A stretch of DNA of 64,000 nt from Chitinophagaceae bacterium (GTDB lineage: Bacteria > Bacteroidota > Bacteroidia > Chitinophagales > Chitinophagaceae): assembly GCA_016787085.1 (NCBI GenBank), contig JAEUVJ010000018.1, positions 181,639 to 245,638 of the forward strand, given 5' to 3'. Below the pieces are notes generated by a model, which ran no database searches, had not been told where the DNA came from, and saw only the letters and a list, made by a program, of their open reading frames with translations. This document shows positions 1-8,151 of this stretch, one piece after another. Numbering within the stretch: position 1 is the first letter of the stretch; each line of letters begins with the position of its first letter. The translations under genes and the position numbers were made by a program.

Positions 1-1050
1 TTTAAGCTGGTCTTATTCATCTGTTCATTCCTGGAAACAGTATCTGTAACTGCACAGCAGAATAAAGTGTTGAAGATGGTGAGTGAACACAACGGCCCTG
101 TTATTGACGTAAATCATCCGGATGTGTTGGCGAGCAGGAATGGTGCAGGTTTTGAAACAGGGCAGGTGATAAAGCTCAATAACGTGTACCACCTATTTGT
201 GAACGAAATGTTTGACCGGCCACACAGGGATCTGCGTATTGCTTACTGGACAAGCCAGGATGCGGTGAACTGGAAACGCCAGTCAACCATTGTGGAAAGC
301 ATTTCCGGCCGGTCAGCAACAAATCCAAAGTCTGAAGTATGGGTGAGTACAGTGGTGTTTAACGAAGAAGAAGACGCATGGAATCTATTTTATGTAGCCT
401 ACCGGGCAGGCGACAGTACCAAAGGCGAAATACCGGGCAACGATTATGCCGGAAGAATATGGCGAGCAAAATCGGTTATGCCTGGCCGTAATGGCATTGC
501 CGGACCTTATGCCGATATGGGGATTGTGATGCAGCCCGATGAACATTCGCAGCCATGGGAAGGGCAGCAGGCTGTCGCATCCTTCTTTCCTTATAAAGCA
601 GGCAATACCTGGTATGCACTGTATGATGGACATAATCATGTGCCGAGAGGCGGCTGGCCTACGGGCATGGCTTTCGCCGAAAAATTAAATGGCCCGTGGA
701 CAAGAATGCCGGAAGAATTTAATCCACTGAATGTTGTAGATGTGTTTATGGAAAATGCAGTGGTGAGCCGTTTGAAGGATGGGCGTTACATGATGGTATT
801 CGATTCGTTTGGGGACCAGGAAATAGGCTATAGTCTTTCTGATGATGGTATTCATTGGCAAAAGGAGATACGTGTGAAAGTACAATCTGCAAATAAACTA
901 TGGGCCGGGTCCGGTGATCATTTTACCCGTACACCGCTTTGTGCCATTGAAGAAGAAGATGGAACGTTTACCGTTGTGTACACAGCCATGAAGCTGGTGA
1001 ATGGTAAACGGTTTTATGCTGTGGGCAAATGTTCGTTGACCTGGAAGTAA
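1..1050 (+). CDS. Beta-propeller glycoside hydrolase (GH43/GH117-like clan), 5' end outside window
   Basis: The reading frame is open from the first base, and its first 20 codons (FKLVLFIC...VTAQQ) look like the end of a Sec signal peptide. The true start therefore lies upstream, and the GTG at 67 is not the start. The mature part of about 330 residues has the repeated W/Y-rich strands of a five-bladed propeller, such as DLRIAYWTSQDAVNW, NTWYALYDGH and GYSLSDDGIHW, as in the GH43/62/117 superfamily. It likely trims oligosaccharide side chains in the periplasm. The exact family and substrate cannot be fixed by eye. It sits 16 bp upstream of a GH28 gene in the same pectin-type cluster. Confidence 0.7.
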   Translation, partial: FKLVLFICSFLETVSVTAQQNKVLKMVSEHNGPVIDVNHPDVLASRNGAGFETGQVIKLNNVYHLFVNEMFDRPHRDLRIAYWTSQDAVNWKRQSTIVESISGRSATNPKSEVWVSTVVFNEEEDAWNLFYVAYRAGDSTKGEIPGNDYAGRIWRAKSVMPGRNGIAGPYADMGIVMQPDEHSQPWEGQQAVASFFPYKAGNTWYALYDGHNHVPRGGWPTGMAFAEKLNGPWTRMPEEFNPLNVVDVFMENAVVSRLKDGRYMMVFDSFGDQEIGYSLSDDGIHWQKEIRVKVQSANKLWAGSGDHFTRTPLCAIEEEDGTFTVVYTAMKLVNGKRFYAVGKCSLTWK

Positions 1051-1066
1051 TTGAATTAAAAATATA

Positions 1067-1822
1067 ATGATGATGAAACTGTTGAGTTCTGTATTTGTGT
1101 TTATGATGTTAGGTACTGTTACTCTTGCAGCGCCGCCCAACAAGTACAACCTGATGATCGCCCCCGGTACATTATCCGAAACTTCGGTCGTGCTGTTATG
1201 GGACAAACAGTATGCTAAAAGCAGCGTTGTGTATGATATACTGCTTAATGGGAAACTACGGGGAACTACTACAAAAACAAACTATACAATTACCGGGTTG
1301 AAGACTGCTGCTTCATATACGGTTTCGCTTCGTTTGAAACACGTAAAGAGCACAGAAACCTTTGTATTGAAGTTCAAAACAGCGGCCAAAGGAAAAATTT
1401 ATAACATCATTGATTTTGGAGCAAAGACCGATACGATGGTGGTGAATACAAAAGCTATCCAAAAGGCTATTGATGCCTGTACAGCAGGCGGCACTGTTTA
1501 TATTCCGAAAGGAACATTTGTCTCCGGCGCACTTTTTTTGAAAAGTAATATGACGTTGCATGTTGCAGAAGGTGCCGTGCTAAAAGGGTCAATTGATACG
1601 GCTGATTATCTGCCCTTAATGAAGAACCGTTTCGAAGGCTGGGAGATGGAAACCTATGCAAGTCTCATCAACGCCGGTACATTAAACCGTGATGGTTCGT
1701 ACAATGTCAGGAATCTGCGCATCACCGGTGGCGGAACGATTAAAGGCGGAGGTAAAAAGCTGGAACTTGCCTGCAAAGCGGCAAGAGGCATCCGCAGCAG
1801 GGGCCGTTTAATTTTACTATGA
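1067..1822 (+). CDS. GH28 pectinase, N-terminal part (frameshifted gene)
   Basis: This 251-residue frame holds the N-terminal half of a GH28 polygalacturonase-type enzyme. It has a signal peptide (about 1-21), a fibronectin type III domain (about 28-105), and the first turns of the pectin-lyase-like beta-helix starting near residue 112 (YNIIDFGAKTDTMVVNTKAI, then GGTVYIPKGTF). It stops at 1820-1822 just after GIRSRGRLILL, in mid-helix. The rest of the enzyme continues in another frame from 1819 with a 4-base ATGA overlap. One missing base near 1816-1818 would join the halves as ...RLIL-x-MNCQNVSI, which reads smoothly for the family. This half has none of the catalytic motifs, so alone it should be inactive. 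Confidence 0.75.
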   Translation: MMMKLLSSVFVFMMLGTVTLAAPPNKYNLMIAPGTLSETSVVLLWDKQYAKSSVVYDILLNGKLRGTTTKTNYTITGLKTAASYTVSLRLKHVKSTETFVLKFKTAAKGKIYNIIDFGAKTDTMVVNTKAIQKAIDACTAGGTVYIPKGTFVSGALFLKSNMTLHVAEGAVLKGSIDTADYLPLMKNRFEGWEMETYASLINAGTLNRDGSYNVRNLRITGGGTIKGGGKKLELACKAARGIRSRGRLILL

Positions 1823-2589
1823 ACTGTCAGAATGTGAGTATAGATAATCTTACGCTTACTGAACCGCCCTGCTGGACACTGCATTATGTTTACAGTAACA
1901 ATATCAGTTGCCATAGTCTTACTATTAGAACAGCAGGTATTCATAATGGTGATGGTATTGACCCTGATTCATCCACTGATTCTTATATTTTCAATTGCCT
2001 GTTCGATACCGGAGATGATTGCATTGCTATCAAATCAGGAAAAAATCCGGAGGGATATTATGTAGGCAAGCCTACCACCAATGTACGCATCACCGATTGT
2101 GATTTTAAACGTGGACATGGTATTTCCATCGGCAGCGAAATGAGTGGTGGCGTAGATGGCGTGCTGGTGCAGGATTGCAAAGCAGGTGCTTTGTTGCATG
2201 GTATGCAGATCAAAGGCACGAAAGACCGGGGAGGGCATGTAAAAAATGTAACGGTTGACAACTGCCAGTTAATGAAGATAACTATTTTCTCGGCAGTGAA
2301 TTATAATAACGATGGTGAAGCAGCTCCTGTGTTACCTACGTTTGAAAACTTTGTATTCAAGAATATTGATCTCTCACAAGCCAATGTTAAAGAACCGGTA
2401 ATCAATATCAATGGGTTTAAGGACCCGGCGCATAAACTGCGGAATGTCGTTTTTGAGAATATCATTTTACCAGGTGGCGGTAAAGTGGTTATAAATGATG
2501 GAGAGAAAATAAAGTTCACAAACGTTAAAACTGTCAGTGGTGTGAAGCCGGAGTATGTAGTTGCAAATAGTTGGAGTATTAGTTATTAA
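1819..2589 (+). CDS. GH28 pectinase, C-terminal catalytic part (frameshifted gene)
   Basis: This 256-residue frame carries all the GH28 active-site motifs: GDGID (Asp45), TGDDCIAIKSG (Asp66/Asp67), RGHGISIGSE (His100) and QIKGTKDRGG. It lacks a signal peptide and the N-terminal turns of the beta-helix, which are encoded by the preceding frame. The ATG at 1819 overlaps the upstream stop (ATGA), so re-initiation is possible, but the product would be a cytoplasmic half-enzyme. The simplest reading is one GH28 gene of about 508 codons (1067-2589) broken by a single-base deletion or a sequencing/assembly error. GH28 enzymes hydrolyse galacturonic-acid linkages in homogalacturonan or rhamnogalacturonan. 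Confidence 0.75.
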   Translation: MNCQNVSIDNLTLTEPPCWTLHYVYSNNISCHSLTIRTAGIHNGDGIDPDSSTDSYIFNCLFDTGDDCIAIKSGKNPEGYYVGKPTTNVRITDCDFKRGHGISIGSEMSGGVDGVLVQDCKAGALLHGMQIKGTKDRGGHVKNVTVDNCQLMKITIFSAVNYNNDGEAAPVLPTFENFVFKNIDLSQANVKEPVININGFKDPAHKLRNVVFENIILPGGGKVVINDGEKIKFTNVKTVSGVKPEYVVANSWSISY

Positions 2590-2650
2590 AGTTATTTCAA
2601 CATAATGTCATCGGATGATTTATTTAATTCAATTCCAAAATAATAGTTTG

Positions 2651-2664
2651 AAAACGATTGTATG
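2651..2664 (+). promoter_or_regulatory. Shared leader segment before GH106
   Basis: The 14 bases AAAACGATTGTATG end in the start codon. An identical copy lies at 6044-6057 before the GH42 gene. A possible -7 element TAGTTTG is at 2644-2650. The repeat may be a shared 5' leader or initiation context; its function is unknown. Confidence 0.3.
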
Positions 2665-5600
2665 TTACATAAACAAAAGTTATTGATATTAATTTTCTTC
2701 CTATTCTTTGGCAGCCTTGGTATTTCTCAAAAAAAGTTTGATAATAGAAAGAATAATTTTGATGTTATCCGAAGTGGATTTATCAATCCGCCAGATAGTA
2801 TAAGAGTCTCTGCCTTTTATTACTGGCTCAACAATCATATTTCAAAGGAAGGAGTAATAAAGGATTTGCATGCCATGAAGGAAGCTGGCATTACACGGGT
2901 ATTTATTGGCGCCAATATTAGAAACCGCATAGATTGGTCGAGAGATACCACTGGAAAATCGTTTGGGAAAGTGGATGTCTTCTCTAAGGAGTGGTGGGAT
3001 ATTTTACATGCAGCTTTGAAAACGGCAACCGAACTGGATATAGAAGTAGGGTTGTTCAATTGTCCGGGATGGAGCCAATCCGGTGGGCCATGGGTGAAAC
3101 CCAATCAGGCAATGCGTTATTTAGATGCATCCGAAATAAGAGTGAAAGGCCCTGCCCGTATTTCAACAGTTTTATCTGCAACAGATACTTTTTTTCAGGA
3201 TGTAAAAGTTTTAGCCATCCGTGTTCCTGCTGATTACAAACGAAATCTTTTGGAAGTTCCTGAAGCAAAAATAGCTTCTTCTAATATTCGTATTGTTCAT
3301 GCTGCGGAAATCGGGCAGCCAAAATATATTCTATCAGAAAAGGAATCTGCATTAGATATTGAACTTCCATATGAAACCGTGGTAAGAAGCTTTGCTTTTT
3401 ATCCTGCAGAATACTTTAATGCATCAGTAGAAGTTCAGATTAAAAATGACACTGATTTTCAAACAATACAGAAAGCCGAAATTATCCGTTCCCGTACTGT
3501 TGAAGATTTGGCAAAGGGTTTTGAACCGCATGCGCCTTACTTCATGTCATTGAATGAAGTAAAAGCAAAAGTATTTCGGCTTGTCTTTCGAAAAAATGGA
3601 GCAGGTAATAGCCAACTGAGTAATATTGTTATAAGTGCCACTCCACTTATAAAAAGTCTTGCTGAAAAAAAACTGGCAAAGGTTGTTGGAAGTTCGCCTT
3701 CATGGACCGGTTCAAAAGATAAAACAGAATTAGTTCAAAATAATAATCCATCAGTCCCCGCTGCTAAAGATGTACTGGATATTTCAAAATTCATGTCAGC
3801 AGATGGTGTATTGAATTGGAATGCTCCCGAAGGGGACTGGATTATCCTGCGTGCAGGAATGCGTTTCATTGATGTAAAAAATGGTCCGGCTTCTTTTGAA
3901 GCAGAAGGATTAGAAGTGGACAAAATGAATAAGGTGCATGTGCAATCGCATTTCAATGCATTTATTGGGCAAGTACTCAATAGTATACCCGCCAATGACC
4001 GCCGGACTTTCAAGATGGTCATCATGGATAGTTATGAACGGGGTGGTTTTAATTTTACAGATGGCTTTCTTGATGATTTTAAAAAACGTTACAGTTATGA
4101 TGCCACACCTTACTTACCTGTTTACAGTGGCCATATTATTGGAAGTGTTGAACTATCTAATCGGTTTTTATGGGATGTTAGAAGAATGATTGCCGATAAA
4201 CTTTCGTTTGATTATGTGGGTGGAATGACAGCAATAAGTAATCAGCACGGGCTTAAAACATGGGTAGAAAATTATGGGCACTCAGGCTATCCCGGAGAAT
4301 TTTTGCAATATGGAGGACAAGCAGATGAAGTGGCAGGTGAGTATTGGGTAGAACCAATCACAGAGCGACGGTTTGAAAACAGGGCAGCGGCATCAGCAGC
4401 GCATACTTATGGAAAAAACAAAGTATGGGCTGAATCTTTTACCAGTGGCAGTTGGACAAAAACATTTTCTTACAGTACTTATCCTAAAGAACTAAAGAGT
4501 ATTAGTGACTGGGCTTTTTCGCAAGGTGTAAACAGCACCGTCCTTCATCTTTATATACAACAAGCTTACGAAAGTATTTATCCCGGCATTGATGCATGGT
4601 TTGGTACAGAGTTTAACCGCAAGAACACATGGTTCAAACATGCAGACTTGTTTACGCAGTATCACCGGCGTTGCAATTTTATGTTGCAGCAGGGAAAAAA
4701 TGTAGCGGATGTTGCTTATTACATAGGGGAAGACAATCCAATTATGCGGGGGACATTGGAGCCTAAATTGCCTAAAGGATTTAATTACGATTTCATTAAT
4801 GCAGACGTAATTGAGAGAGACATGCAAGTGAGAGATGGTAAGTTTATTTTGCCTGATGGAACAACTTACCGTGTACTTGTTTTGCCCCCTCAAGAAACTA
4901 TGCGTCCGGAAGTATTACAAAAAATTGAACAATTGATTGCAAAAGGTGGAATTGTTTTGGGAAATCCACCAAGCCGTTCCCCCAGTTTACAAAATTATCC
5001 ATTTGCTGATAAGAAGGTAATGCAACTGGCCCATTCTGTTTGGGGTAATGGTTTCACAAAGAAGCATAAATATGGTAAAGGCATTGTATTCAATAATGTG
5101 AGTCTACATGAGGTATTGAAAAACATTAATGTTATCCCTGATTTTTATACAGAAAATGATTCAGTTTCATACACCCACCGTACACTGAAGGGAAAGGAAA
5201 TTTATTTTGTTGCAAACCATACTAAAAAGCCAATACAGTTTTCTGCAAGTTTTCGTGTTAAAGGATTACAACCCGAATTGTGGGATGCAATCTCCGGTAA
5301 AACAAGATTATTATCTGCTTTTGAACAGGGAGCAAATAATATAACCATTCCATTAAAACTTTCTTCAAATGGAAGTGCCTTCATAGTCTTTGACCAAACG
5401 AGAAAAGTATCTGCAAAGAATGTTACATCGAATTTTCCTGAACAAACATTGGTGACTTCCATTAACGGGTCATGGCAAATAAGCTTTGAACATGATTCAG
5501 TTAAAAGAGGGCCAGATAAACCAGTTGTAATATATGAACTAAAAGACTGGACCAAATTTGATGATGAAAGAATTTGTTATTATTCCGGTACTGCTGTGTA

Positions 5601-5946
5601 TACAACTTCGTTTATGGTAAACATTTTTACAACACAACACTCTTATTTCCTCGACTTAGGAGAACTTAATGCTACTGCAAAAGTGAAAGTTAATGGCAAA
5701 TATATTGGTGGCGTATGGACCTATCCATTTCAACTAAATGTAAGTAATGAATTAAAGTCAGGTGAGAATTTGCTTGAAGTGGAAGTCATCAATACCTGGA
5801 AAAACAGGTTGATTGGAGATTACAAGTTGCCGTTAAATGAACGCATTGTTTTTTCCAGAATCAATCCTTGGAATGGCGATTCAATTCTGCAGCAATCGGG
5901 TTTATTAGGGCCTGTGGTTTTATTTACAACAGATGAAAGAAAATAG
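2662..5946 (+). CDS. GH106 alpha-L-rhamnosidase
   Basis: This 1094-residue exported enzyme has a signal peptide (about 1-22, ending GISQ). The family-typical segment NCPGWSQSGGPWVKP lies near residues 133-147, in a TIM-barrel region rich in W/G motifs (FYYWLNNHISKEGVIKDL, AGITRVFIGANI). The C-terminal 170 residues form a GH2-like jelly-roll sugar-binding domain (YFLDLGELNATAKVKVNG, GENLLEVEVINTWKNR). Length and domain order fit GH106, which removes terminal L-rhamnose from rhamnogalacturonan and related glycans. It probably acts in the periplasm on fragments made by the lyase and GH28 enzymes nearby. The start is preceded by a 10-base segment (AAAACGATTG) also found before the next gene. Confidence 0.88.
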   Translation: MLHKQKLLILIFFLFFGSLGISQKKFDNRKNNFDVIRSGFINPPDSIRVSAFYYWLNNHISKEGVIKDLHAMKEAGITRVFIGANIRNRIDWSRDTTGKSFGKVDVFSKEWWDILHAALKTATELDIEVGLFNCPGWSQSGGPWVKPNQAMRYLDASEIRVKGPARISTVLSATDTFFQDVKVLAIRVPADYKRNLLEVPEAKIASSNIRIVHAAEIGQPKYILSEKESALDIELPYETVVRSFAFYPAEYFNASVEVQIKNDTDFQTIQKAEIIRSRTVEDLAKGFEPHAPYFMSLNEVKAKVFRLVFRKNGAGNSQLSNIVISATPLIKSLAEKKLAKVVGSSPSWTGSKDKTELVQNNNPSVPAAKDVLDISKFMSADGVLNWNAPEGDWIILRAGMRFIDVKNGPASFEAEGLEVDKMNKVHVQSHFNAFIGQVLNSIPANDRRTFKMVIMDSYERGGFNFTDGFLDDFKKRYSYDATPYLPVYSGHIIGSVELSNRFLWDVRRMIADKLSFDYVGGMTAISNQHGLKTWVENYGHSGYPGEFLQYGGQADEVAGEYWVEPITERRFENRAAASAAHTYGKNKVWAESFTSGSWTKTFSYSTYPKELKSISDWAFSQGVNSTVLHLYIQQAYESIYPGIDAWFGTEFNRKNTWFKHADLFTQYHRRCNFMLQQGKNVADVAYYIGEDNPIMRGTLEPKLPKGFNYDFINADVIERDMQVRDGKFILPDGTTYRVLVLPPQETMRPEVLQKIEQLIAKGGIVLGNPPSRSPSLQNYPFADKKVMQLAHSVWGNGFTKKHKYGKGIVFNNVSLHEVLKNINVIPDFYTENDSVSYTHRTLKGKEIYFVANHTKKPIQFSASFRVKGLQPELWDAISGKTRLLSAFEQGANNITIPLKLSSNGSAFIVFDQTRKVSAKNVTSNFPEQTLVTSINGSWQISFEHDSVKRGPDKPVVIYELKDWTKFDDERICYYSGTAVYTTSFMVNIFTTQHSYFLDLGELNATAKVKVNGKYIGGVWTYPFQLNVSNELKSGENLLEVEVINTWKNRLIGDYKLPLNERIVFSRINPWNGDSILQQSGLLGPVVLFTTDERK

Positions 5947-6043
5947 GATGTAGAATAAAAGGTCAGAGGGGTAATTATTAAATGTTTTCCCATGATGCCA
6001 CAGGACAGATTATCTGTAAGTATTGGCTAACTTACAAACTTTT

Positions 6044-6057
6044 AAAACGATTGTATG
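6044..6057 (+). promoter_or_regulatory. Shared leader segment before GH42
   Basis: This is the second copy of AAAACGATTGTATG, again ending in the start codon. Upstream, 6015-6020 and 6031-6036 form an inverted repeat (TGTAAG, 10-base spacer, CTTACA) that could be an operator. No Crp/Fnr-type palindrome is seen here. Confidence 0.3.
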
Positions 6058-8124
6058 CTGCGTAAATTAACTGCCACCGCTTTTGTATTCTTTTCTTTAC
6101 TAGCACATACTGCTTTTTCACAAATTAAGTTTGATAATATTTTATATGGTGCTTCCTACTATCATGAGTATATGCCCGCTGAAAGACTCGAGAAAGATGT
6201 ACAACTAATGCAGGAAGCCGGTATAACGGTTATTCGTTTAGCCGAATCGTCATGGAGTGGTTTTGAACCACAGGAAGGACGTTTTGAGTTTGAGTGGATG
6301 GATCGCATAATCGATCGTCTGCACAAAGCCGGTATTAAAGTAATTGTTGGAACACCTACCTATTCTATTCCTGCATGGCTCTGGAAAAAGTATCCTGACA
6401 TCCTGATCGAATATGCTGATGGGAAAAAGATGGGCTATGGTATTCGTCAGAATGTTGATTTGACCAATCCTGATTTTTTAAAGCATGCAGAACGTATTGT
6501 GCGAAAGATCGCTGAGCATTACGCCAAACATCCTGCAGTTATTGGTTGGCAGGTTGATAATGAAACACTCACTCGTGGTGCTGCCAATCCATCTTTTCAA
6601 AAGGGATTTCTCGAATACATTAAACAGAAATTTGGCACTACACAAAACCTTAATAACATTTGGGGATTGAATTATTGGGGAATGGCGATACAGAATTGGG
6701 AAGAGTTTCCCGATCGGAACTCTGTTACCAACACCGGTTATAAACTGGAGTGGGATCGATACAAAATGAAAGTGATCGCCGATTTTCTTTCCTGGCAAAC
6801 AAAAATTGTGGGTGAGTATAAGCGCAAAGATCAGTTTGTAACGCATTGCTTTATGACCACTCCCGAAATTGATAAACCTGCAACAAGTAAATACATGGAT
6901 CTGCTGGGGTTAAATAAATATCCGCCTACGCAGGATAAATGTACCGGTGCAGAATATGCAATGGCAGGCGATTATCTCCGCTCTGTAAAAAAGCTCAACT
7001 ACATTATTACTGAAACAACAGGACAAACAACCGGTTGGGATTCAAAAGATCAATATCCTCCTTATGATGGACAACTTCGTTTGAATGTTTATTCCAATAT
7101 TGGTTCAGGTGCAAACATGGTGGCTTACTGGCATTGGCATTCGATCCACTACGGACAGGAAACTTATTGGAAAGGAATTCTGTCGCATGATCTTGAAAAG
7201 AACCGTGTGTATGATGAAATGAAACAAACGGCACATGAACTGAAAAAGTTTGGCAACCGTTTGGTGAATCTCAAGATCAAACCAGAAGTGGCGATCCTCT
7301 TTAGTTACGATGCTAATCATGCACTTAACATTATGCCGTACAAAGATGGCGGTAATGCGTATCGTTCGCAGGTTGACCAGGTGCACCGTGCATTGTACAA
7401 CAACAGTGTAGCTGTAGATTATGTTTTTGCAGAAAAAGCGAATCTTAACGAATATAAACTGGTGGTGATTCCTCCGTTGTATGTGGCGAGTGATTCTTTA
7501 TTGAAAGCCATTTCTGATTATGTGCAAAATGGTGGACAGGTAGTAATGATGTTTAAGAGCGGTTTCACCGATGAGAATTCAACTGTGCGTACAGCAATAG
7601 CACCAGGGCCATTGCGCAAAGCTGCCGGATTTTATTACCAGGAGTTTGCCAGCATTAAAGAACTGAAGCTGAGGCAAAATCCATTTACTGTTGCTGAAAA
7701 AGAGAACATGGTGTACGATTGGGCAGAGCTGATCATTCCTGAAACTGCAAAAGTGCTGGCTTATTACGATCATCCGTTTTACGGAAAATATCCGGCAATT
7801 ACCAGCAATCAATATGGCAAAGGCACATTGTTGTACGAAGGGTGTAAACCATCGGATGAGTTGCAGGAAAAAATTCTGTTACAGGCAATGGAACGTGCAG
7901 GTATTAAAACGGTTGATCAGCAGATTCACTTTCCATTGATAACCAAACAAGGCACAAATGATTTTGGTAAGAAAGTTCATTTCTATTATAATTATTCGTC
8001 GAAAACCCAATCAGTGAGCTACCAACATGCAGATGGTAAAGAACTCACACAAGAGAAGAAAGTAAAGAAGGGTGAACAATTGAGTTTAAAGCCCTGGGGC
8101 GTGTTGATTGTTGAAGAAAATTAA
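6055..8124 (+). CDS. GH42 beta-galactosidase
   Basis: This 689-residue protein has a signal peptide (about 1-22, ...HTAFS). The GH42 TIM barrel starts at YGASYYHEYMP and contains IRLAESSWSGFEPQEGRFEFEW. The acid/base Glu is predicted at 170 (WQVDNET) and the nucleophile at 320 (IITETTGQ). A trimerisation-like domain (VAILFSYDAN) and a small C-terminal beta domain follow. The family cleaves terminal beta-galactose. In this cluster the likely substrate is galactan side chains of rhamnogalacturonan-I, in the periplasm. The next gene starts 27 bp downstream, so the two are probably cotranscribed. Confidence 0.88.
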   Translation: MLRKLTATAFVFFSLLAHTAFSQIKFDNILYGASYYHEYMPAERLEKDVQLMQEAGITVIRLAESSWSGFEPQEGRFEFEWMDRIIDRLHKAGIKVIVGTPTYSIPAWLWKKYPDILIEYADGKKMGYGIRQNVDLTNPDFLKHAERIVRKIAEHYAKHPAVIGWQVDNETLTRGAANPSFQKGFLEYIKQKFGTTQNLNNIWGLNYWGMAIQNWEEFPDRNSVTNTGYKLEWDRYKMKVIADFLSWQTKIVGEYKRKDQFVTHCFMTTPEIDKPATSKYMDLLGLNKYPPTQDKCTGAEYAMAGDYLRSVKKLNYIITETTGQTTGWDSKDQYPPYDGQLRLNVYSNIGSGANMVAYWHWHSIHYGQETYWKGILSHDLEKNRVYDEMKQTAHELKKFGNRLVNLKIKPEVAILFSYDANHALNIMPYKDGGNAYRSQVDQVHRALYNNSVAVDYVFAEKANLNEYKLVVIPPLYVASDSLLKAISDYVQNGGQVVMMFKSGFTDENSTVRTAIAPGPLRKAAGFYYQEFASIKELKLRQNPFTVAEKENMVYDWAELIIPETAKVLAYYDHPFYGKYPAITSNQYGKGTLLYEGCKPSDELQEKILLQAMERAGIKTVDQQIHFPLITKQGTNDFGKKVHFYYNYSSKTQSVSYQHADGKELTQEKKVKKGEQLSLKPWGVLIVEEN

Positions 8125-8151
8125 ATTGATAAATTAATTTATCCAGATAGT

